From positions 1 to 64,000 of the forward strand of contig JABGQA010000168.1 in the NCBI GenBank assembly GCA_018644665.1: a DNA stretch of 64,000 bases, read 5' to 3'. Position 1 is the first letter of the stretch; each line of letters begins with the position of its first letter. Below the pieces are notes generated by a model, which saw only the letters and a list, made by a program, of their open reading frames with translations, ran no database searches and was not told the origin of the DNA. The stretch is from Candidatus Poribacteria bacterium (lineage in GTDB: Bacteria; Poribacteria; WGA-4E; GCA-2687025). Below, piece after piece: positions 59,070 to 64,000 of the stretch. The position numbers were made by a program, and so were the translations under genes.

Positions 59070-60959
59070 TCAGCGATAGAACGAATACACCCGCACGCCG
59101 AACGCCAGCCGGATCAGCACCCACCCGCCCCCAACGATGTACTCGCCCAGCAGCAGGCCCATGAACAGCGGCGCCGCCTTCCGGTAGTACCGCATGCCGC
59201 CGAAGCGGAGCAACGCGAACTTCACTGCCCAACTGATGAACACCGAGAACCACAACCACCCGAACGTCCACTGACTGCTCGCGACGGCATAGCCCGCCGG
59301 ATGCAAAGGCCACCCGGGAAACGCGCCGCGTAGCAGCCACAGCCCCGTGGTGATGCCGAACCCAACCAGCATGAACGCCGACGCCGGCACGTCCGTCGTG
59401 GATGGATGATAGAGCCAGCGGCGCAGCAGGTCGTACGAAACGCTTCCGAGCCCCGGATTCGCGCCCACCGTGTACGACACGTGCAGGTAGGCGCAGAAGG
59501 CCCAGAGCGTTCCCGCGACCGTCGCGAGGAGGATCGCCACGGACATCCAGCCGCGACCGACGCTTGAATCGCGCGCCAGCTTGAACCCCTCCATCGCGTG
59601 CGGCATCGGATTCGCGCGCGAGCCGCGGTTGAACGCCGCGAACATCGCGAATCCCGTCAGACTGCCGGGCGAGAAGCGTCGCGTCCCGAACACGTCGTCG
59701 ATGACGTGATGCGGCGTCGCGACGAACATCTCGTGGGTCGGCGGGCCGACCTCTGCCCGCACGCGTGTGATCGCCAGCGACAGCCAGAAATACACCGCGA
59801 AATACAGCAGCGCTGGGAGCACACCCATCCCCACCCGCGCGCCAAACGCGAGAAGGAGGCCGCCCGACACGCACACTCCCAGCGCCGGCCAGCCGACGCC
59901 CCCCTGCGCGACCCCCCTCAGCAGTCGGCGCACGTTGCCCGACACGTGCCGTCGCGCCGCCACCAGCGCCAACACGGCAAGCGCCATGTACGCGCCCGCG
60001 CCCTGCGGGCCGGCGTACGGGAACCCCGGCATGCCGTATACACCGACGACGCGGCCGAGAACGCGCTCCAGCTTCCACACGATGTAGCAGAACCAGAGTG
60101 AGAACGAGACGTCCAGCGGCATGAGGAACGCCAGGCCCAGGCCGAAGGGCAGGACGTACAGCGGCGTCCATCCGAGGGCGTTCCAGGGCGGCGCGGTGAA
60201 ATACACGCCGAGGTCCACCTTCCGCACGGGGATCCCGGGGGCGGCGGGGTAGAACACGTGGAGACCGTTTGTCAGGTCGATCACGGCCGCGATCGCGAAG
60301 CCTGCCCACATCGCGCGGTTACGCAACAGCGGCCGCTCGGAACTGACCAGCGCCATCGGGAGCCGGACGATCGGGAACGTCAGGCGCTCCCTGTATATCC
60401 ACTGTCCGGCCAGCATGCCGTTGAGGCTGATCATCGCCAGCGCGAGCAGGGACATGAGAACGGTCCACCACAGCGCCGGCCGCGCCCAGTCGTGGAAGTG
60501 CTCCCACGTCGCGAAACGCGCGCGGCCGTCGTAGAAATGCGCGAGGCTATCGACGTCGTCCGATGTCAGCCAACGCGGCAGGTACGAGTGGAACAACTCC
60601 TTCCACTCGTTCTCGGCCGAGGCGTACCAGAACCCGTTTGGGACGGTCGGGATGACGGTCTGGAGCATGTCGTGACCCGCCAACGCGGACGCGATGGCGA
60701 GCATCACGTAGACGACCAGCAACTCGCCCGGAGTCAGGGCGAAGCGTGGCCAGTACCGGCGCAACGCCATGTTCAGCGCCGTGACCGCTGTCAGCGTGAT
60801 GACGACGTTGAACATGAGCGCGAACGTAGTCGGGAGCGTGCTCCAGTAGATCAGGTGGTTCGACATGATGAAGTAGGAGTTCGGCGGGATCAGCAGCAGG
60901 CCGAGGACAAGGCCTCGGAACGGCGGACGCTGTGCTGGAGCGTGCAAGTGCAAGCGCAT
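59070..60959 (-). CDS. Polytopic membrane protein, DUF6785/DUF6784-like
   Basis: 629 residues with about 14 hydrophobic segments across the whole chain. The landmark features are LTPGELLVVYVMLAIASALAGHD, MLQTVIPTVPNGFWYAS, FPIVRLPMAL, FWLSLAITRVRAEVGPPTHE and NPMPHAMEGFKLA. This architecture resembles the OPT-related DUF6785 family seen in Planctomycetes, Armatimonadetes and Poribacteria, which often sits near carbohydrate genes. Probably a transporter; substrate unknown. No operon partner: it is separated by 121 bp from the spermidine synthase-like gene and read in the same direction. Confidence 0.75.
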   Translation of the reverse strand: MRLHLHAPAQRPPFRGLVLGLLLIPPNSYFIMSNHLIYWSTLPTTFALMFNVVITLTAVTALNMALRRYWPRFALTPGELLVVYVMLAIASALAGHDMLQTVIPTVPNGFWYASAENEWKELFHSYLPRWLTSDDVDSLAHFYDGRARFATWEHFHDWARPALWWTVLMSLLALAMISLNGMLAGQWIYRERLTFPIVRLPMALVSSERPLLRNRAMWAGFAIAAVIDLTNGLHVFYPAAPGIPVRKVDLGVYFTAPPWNALGWTPLYVLPFGLGLAFLMPLDVSFSLWFCYIVWKLERVLGRVVGVYGMPGFPYAGPQGAGAYMALAVLALVAARRHVSGNVRRLLRGVAQGGVGWPALGVCVSGGLLLAFGARVGMGVLPALLYFAVYFWLSLAITRVRAEVGPPTHEMFVATPHHVIDDVFGTRRFSPGSLTGFAMFAAFNRGSRANPMPHAMEGFKLARDSSVGRGWMSVAILLATVAGTLWAFCAYLHVSYTVGANPGLGSVSYDLLRRWLYHPSTTDVPASAFMLVGFGITTGLWLLRGAFPGWPLHPAGYAVASSQWTFGWLWFSVFISWAVKFALLRFGGMRYYRKAAPLFMGLLLGEYIVGGGWVLIRLAFGVRVYSFYR

Positions 60960-61080
60960 CGGTGACCTCGGCTGCCTGTGAGCGCCATCTTACGTGTCAT
61001 CCACGTCTGCGGCCAGCGGGCGGCCGACGTCGGGCGCTGGCAAGGGCAGTGTCGGCGGGGGCGAAGGGAGGAACGCGGGC

Positions 61081-62685
61081 CTAGTAGTACCCCCACCGGT
61101 CGTCGTCGTAGTAGTGCATCAGCACCGGTCGCAACAGCGTGTTTACGTGCGCGTCTACCTCGGCGGCGTCCCTGCCGAAGCGGAACATCGACGGGATCTG
61201 TTCAGCGGTGAGGAACAGGGTCTCGACGGTGACGTCGAGCGCGCCGATGTCGATCGGCCGGTCGGTAGCGAGGTTGAACCCCCAGTCTCCGAGTGACGGC
61301 ACGTTCGTATGGTACGCGGCGACGTGCAGACCCGCAGCCTCCAAGGTTCGGTGGATCGACCAGAACGCCGCCCGCGCGAAGAACGGCGACGTGCTCTGCG
61401 TGACTACCGCGCCGCCCGGGTTGAGAACGCGCGCGACGAGACGATAGAACTCCACCGAGTACAGCTTCGATAGCGTCTCGTGGTTGGGGTCCGGCAGGTC
61501 GATGATGACCACGTCGAAGCCGCGACCCGCCTGCTCCACGAACTTGTACCCGTCCTGAGTGACGACGTGGACACGCGGGTCGGTGAGCGCTCCCTCGTTG
61601 AGCGCGGCTATCTCGGGGTGGGTGCTGCACAACTCGATGATCCGCGGGTCCAGGTCGACGAGGACGATCTCAACGACGTCCTGGTACCGCAACGTGTCGC
61701 GCGCGGCGAGGCCGTCGCCGCCACCGAGGATGAGCACGGACTCGCGGGACTCCGCCGCGCTCATCGCCGGGTGGACCAGCGCCTCGTGGTAGCGGTACTC
61801 GTCTACCGAGCTGAACTGTATCTGCCCGTCGATGAACAGCCTCAGGTCATTCCCCCGTTTGGCGACCACGGGAGCCTGCGAACTGGGCGCCTCCGGCTCG
61901 GGCCATGTCTTGCCCCGGCGGGTCACCGTCAACTTCTGGTAGGGCGACTGCTCCGATGTGATGGTGGGACTGTCGTAGAGCGCCCGCTCCAGCCCCGCAG
62001 TGATCGACGGTTCCCACGCGATCGCCAGTATCAGCGCGACGCTCGCCGCGGCGGCTCCACCCGCGACGCCCAGCCGCCGCCGGATTCCCCCTTCGCTCTG
62101 CGGCACGAGGAGCGCTCCGGCGATGACGTTCACCAGGCCCATCACAAACCCGGTGCGCACGAGGCCCACGTACTTCAGCAGGATCAGCGGGAACGCGACG
62201 GACCCGACGAGCGCCCCAACGTAGTCGAACGCCAGCACGTTCGCGAGCGCGATTCTCAGGCCTCCGCGTTCGTTGAGAATGCGGGTAAGGAGGGGGATTT
62301 CGAAGCCCACGAGCGACCCCACGACCACGATCACGCCGAACATCGACCACGAATACGCCGCGTCGCTCCCGACGACGACGTACATGCCGTACAGCGCCAC
62401 CGCCGCCCCGCCCCCGACGATGCCCAACGCCACTTCAACGAGGATGAACCGCTCTACCAGCTGCGACTTGATGTAGCGCGTGAGAAACGAGCCCAAGCCC
62501 ATCGACACCATGAACAGGCCGATGGTGATCGAGAAGTGGTAGACGCTGTTGCCGAGCAGGTAGGACGAGATGGTGGCGATGATCAACTCGTAGACGATGG
62601 CGCACGCCGCCGCGAGCGCCATCGCGACCAGGAGCATGATGGCTCCACCCCGCGCGGTGGGTCCGCGCTCAGCGTTCGCCTTCAT
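61081..62685 (-). CDS. Membrane-fused spermidine synthase-like aminopropyltransferase
   Basis: 534 residues. Residues 15-235 hold about seven membrane helices (GAIMLLVAMALAAACAIVYE, FVMGLVNVIAGALLVPQ). Residues 240-534 are a SpeE-like domain: FIDGQIQFSSVDEYRYHEALVHPAM, L-I-L-G-G-G-D-G-L-A-A-R-D at 318-330, VDLDPRIIELCS, and DVVIIDLPDPNHETLSKLYS with the catalytic Asp. Such membrane SpeE homologs are often next to DUF2617 and FAD oxidoreductase genes, as here. The true product (polyamine or other) is uncertain. The start overlaps the DUF2617 stop by 4 nt. Confidence 0.88.
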   Translation of the reverse strand: MKANAERGPTARGGAIMLLVAMALAAACAIVYELIIATISSYLLGNSVYHFSITIGLFMVSMGLGSFLTRYIKSQLVERFILVEVALGIVGGGAAVALYGMYVVVGSDAAYSWSMFGVIVVVGSLVGFEIPLLTRILNERGGLRIALANVLAFDYVGALVGSVAFPLILLKYVGLVRTGFVMGLVNVIAGALLVPQSEGGIRRRLGVAGGAAAASVALILAIAWEPSITAGLERALYDSPTITSEQSPYQKLTVTRRGKTWPEPEAPSSQAPVVAKRGNDLRLFIDGQIQFSSVDEYRYHEALVHPAMSAAESRESVLILGGGDGLAARDTLRYQDVVEIVLVDLDPRIIELCSTHPEIAALNEGALTDPRVHVVTQDGYKFVEQAGRGFDVVIIDLPDPNHETLSKLYSVEFYRLVARVLNPGGAVVTQSTSPFFARAAFWSIHRTLEAAGLHVAAYHTNVPSLGDWGFNLATDRPIDIGALDVTVETLFLTAEQIPSMFRFGRDAAEVDAHVNTLLRPVLMHYYDDDRWGYY

Positions 62686-63227
62686 CGCACGCGGATCGTC
62701 GAGCGGGTGACGACCATCGCGAGGTCCTGCGGGTACGAGTGCGCCGTGCTAAGGCTCAGGATGCCGTCGTCCGCCTTCTCCACCCGTAGCAGCGTCATCG
62801 GCGACATCTGCGTCTCATCCGCCGGCGGGAAGAGGTGCAAGAGGCAATCATCATCGAGGTCGGCGACGAGTCTCGCTTGCTCGGCGCGTAGCGCCTCGGC
62901 GTCGTATCGCGCCGTATCGACGTGAATCTCATAGGACGCTGCGTCCCCGATCGCGCGCTCGATGCGAACCTGTGACAGATCGTGCGCGACCTCGACATCC
63001 GGGTCAGAGCCGGCCTCGCCGCTGCGGCACGTCAGAACCTCGCTACACGTCGCGTCCCCGGCCGAGAACGAGAGGACGTGGCTGCTGCCGATGATCCAAA
63101 GGTCGGCGTCATACGCCGTCGTCGTGATGCGCGTCTCGCGGAACAGGCGGAACTGCCCGCGACGCGCGCGGGCGCCCGACAGCACGAGTCTCAGGTCGCT
63201 AAGCCGTTGGTCTACGTAGTCGCTCAC
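62682..63227 (-). CDS. DUF2617 family protein
   Basis: 181 residues. Order of conserved blocks: SDLRLVLSGARARRGQF, then DLWIIGSSHVLSFSAGDATCSEVLTC, then DCLLHLFPPADETQMSPMTLLRV and LSLSTAHSYPQDLAMVVTRSTI. The SSHV, FP and H-x-Y-P anchors match DUF2617, which is found beside membrane spermidine synthases. No known enzymatic role. It overlaps the synthase by 4 nt and follows the FAD oxidoreductase by 21 bp. Confidence 0.75.
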   Translation of the reverse strand: MSDYVDQRLSDLRLVLSGARARRGQFRLFRETRITTTAYDADLWIIGSSHVLSFSAGDATCSEVLTCRSGEAGSDPDVEVAHDLSQVRIERAIGDAASYEIHVDTARYDAEALRAEQARLVADLDDDCLLHLFPPADETQMSPMTLLRVEKADDGILSLSTAHSYPQDLAMVVTRSTIRVR

Positions 63228-63248
63228 GCGAGGCTCCAGGGCATGACC

Positions 63249-64000
63249 CTATGATAGCGACGAGGAGTACGACGCGCCCAAGGTTGCCATGGCGGCCTCG
63301 GCCGCCTCGACCCCGCGGTGCGCGGCCTGCTCGAAGACCGGCGTGCCCGCGATGTCCACGCCCGCGAAATGCACCCGCCCGAACGGCCGCAGCATCCGCC
63401 GCCGTTCCGGCCCCCATAGATAGCCCGGCCGCATGGCGATCATCGCGTGTCCCCACTTCCGCACGTCCAGCCGCGTGATGAGCGACTCGATTCCCGGGTG
63501 CATCTGCTGCAGGGCGCCCAGGATCGCTCGCGCCCAGTAGTCCCACCCCTCGTTCAGGAGCGTGCGACGATCCTCGTCGATGTCTTCGCACAGGGCCGCG
63601 TAGAACGTCAGGACGGTCGGCGTGTCGAAGCCGTCGTCGCGCCGGGTCATGTGCCGGTTGTCGATGTAGCCGAGACCCCACGCCTCGTGGCCGAGCGTCT
63701 CCCACGTGAGCGGATGCCGGGGATCGGTGGCGGGCGGCCTGCGCACATGCACCGCAGCCGTCACCCATGGGATGTACTTGCACGCGTTGAACTCATCGCG
63801 GCCCGCGCCGACGAGGTCGGGTATCACATAGTAGATGGCGTGCTTCGGCGCGGCGTAGATGACCGCCTTCGCCTGTAGCGTTGTGCGTTCCGAGCCGGTG
63901 TCGTCGAGACAGGTCACGAGCGCGCGATCCGACGCGTTTCGCACGTTCACGACGAGCGACCGAAGTCGCTTCTGCGACGGCGTGAGGTCGCGCGCCATGC
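63249..64000 (-). CDS. FAD-dependent amine oxidase/desaturase-like protein, N-terminus outside window
   Basis: The C-terminal ~250 residues are visible; the frame continues past the window edge. Features are ALVTCLDDTGSERTTLQAKAVIYAAPKHAIYYVIPDL (strand-turn before the substrate cap), YIPWVTAAVHVRRPP, and the C-terminal FAD block MRPFGRVHFAGVDIAGTPVFEQAAHRGVEAAEAAM. This is the pattern of monoamine oxidase or phytoene dehydrogenase-like flavoproteins. The three-gene set with DUF2617 and SpeE is a conserved neighbourhood and may oxidise a polyamine-like compound (inference). Confidence 0.85.
   Translation of the reverse strand, partial: MARDLTPSQKRLRSLVVNVRNASDRALVTCLDDTGSERTTLQAKAVIYAAPKHAIYYVIPDLVGAGRDEFNACKYIPWVTAAVHVRRPPATDPRHPLTWETLGHEAWGLGYIDNRHMTRRDDGFDTPTVLTFYAALCEDIDEDRRTLLNEGWDYWARAILGALQQMHPGIESLITRLDVRKWGHAMIAMRPGYLWGPERRRMLRPFGRVHFAGVDIAGTPVFEQAAHRGVEAAEAAMATLGASYSSSLS

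Noticed and set aside
58972..60309. A 445-codon minus frame inside the polytopic membrane gene
   Set aside because: Composition is Arg/Gly-rich and without membrane segments, while the other frame gives a coherent polytopic protein.
1..64000. CRISPR arrays, tRNA, rRNA, IS elements or phage genes
   Set aside because: No regularly spaced direct repeats of CRISPR type, no cloverleaf-like or rRNA-like stretches, and no transposase or phage structural genes were seen when reading both strands.

Overview
The window is GC-rich bacterial chromosome with tight, partly overlapping genes on both strands. I saw no rRNA, tRNA, CRISPR array, prophage or insertion sequence. The gene content suggests a marine, Poribacteria-like or Latescibacteria-like lineage. 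The clues are four PhyH-family dioxygenases, several xylose-isomerase-like TIM barrels and ThuA-like proteins, a DUF6785-type membrane protein, and two secreted proteins ending in a FlgD-like module with an N-Y-P-(N/S)-P-F-N-P-(E/D)-T-W-I-P-F signature. The taxon is an inference from this content, not a phylogenetic result.

Layout. 1-2.4 kb: an ABC-2 exporter (ATPase plus permease cut by the window edge). 2.65-14.7 kb: a sensory island made of four tandem paralogous TonB-dependent receptors, a YfiR-like periplasmic protein, a HAMP histidine kinase and three response regulators. 14.8-16.8 kb: a luciferase-like oxidoreductase and a PhyH dioxygenase. 17.2-21 kb: four small secreted proteins in the order A-B-A'-B', each followed by a strong hairpin, which indicates duplication of a two-gene unit. 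21-28.5 kb: a secreted BNR-type propeller, a beta-lactamase-fold hydrolase fused to a second domain, a pseudo-caspase/cyclophilin fusion and a YejA-like peptide-binding protein. 28.5-37.2 kb: a cupin, three more PhyH enzymes, a cyclase/NTPase/TPR regulator, and sugar-type epimerase, ThuA and isomerase genes. 37.3-42.7 kb: a GspE/PilT-like lone ATPase, a predicted selenoprotein, a methyltransferase, an APH-type kinase and a truncated-hemoglobin/ankyrin fusion. 42.9-51 kb: a large FG-GAP secreted protein, an isomerase, a methyltransferase, a scramblase-like protein and a ThuA-like secreted protein. 51.2-53.7 kb: a DUF4266-DUF3570-ApbE operon. 53.7-57.5 kb: YejF/E/B-like peptide importer. 57.6-59 kb: a 74-bp repeat and a VapBC-like locus with a duplicated antitoxin. 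59-64 kb: a polytopic membrane protein and a membrane spermidine synthase/DUF2617/FAD oxidoreductase operon.

The most striking signal is at 38191-39144. A redoxin reading frame is interrupted by a single TGA exactly where homologs carry the active-site cysteine (W-TGA-G-Y-C). A perfect 7-bp hairpin with a G-starting loop begins 14 nt after that TGA, which is the expected form of a bacterial SECIS element. This reads as a selenocysteine protein rather than a pseudogene. Other notable items are the pseudo-caspase/cyclophilin fusion, the globin/ankyrin fusion, a CxxCH heme motif in the DUF3570 partner of ApbE, the ABAB duplication, and an orphan antitoxin carrying a scar of a lost toxin.
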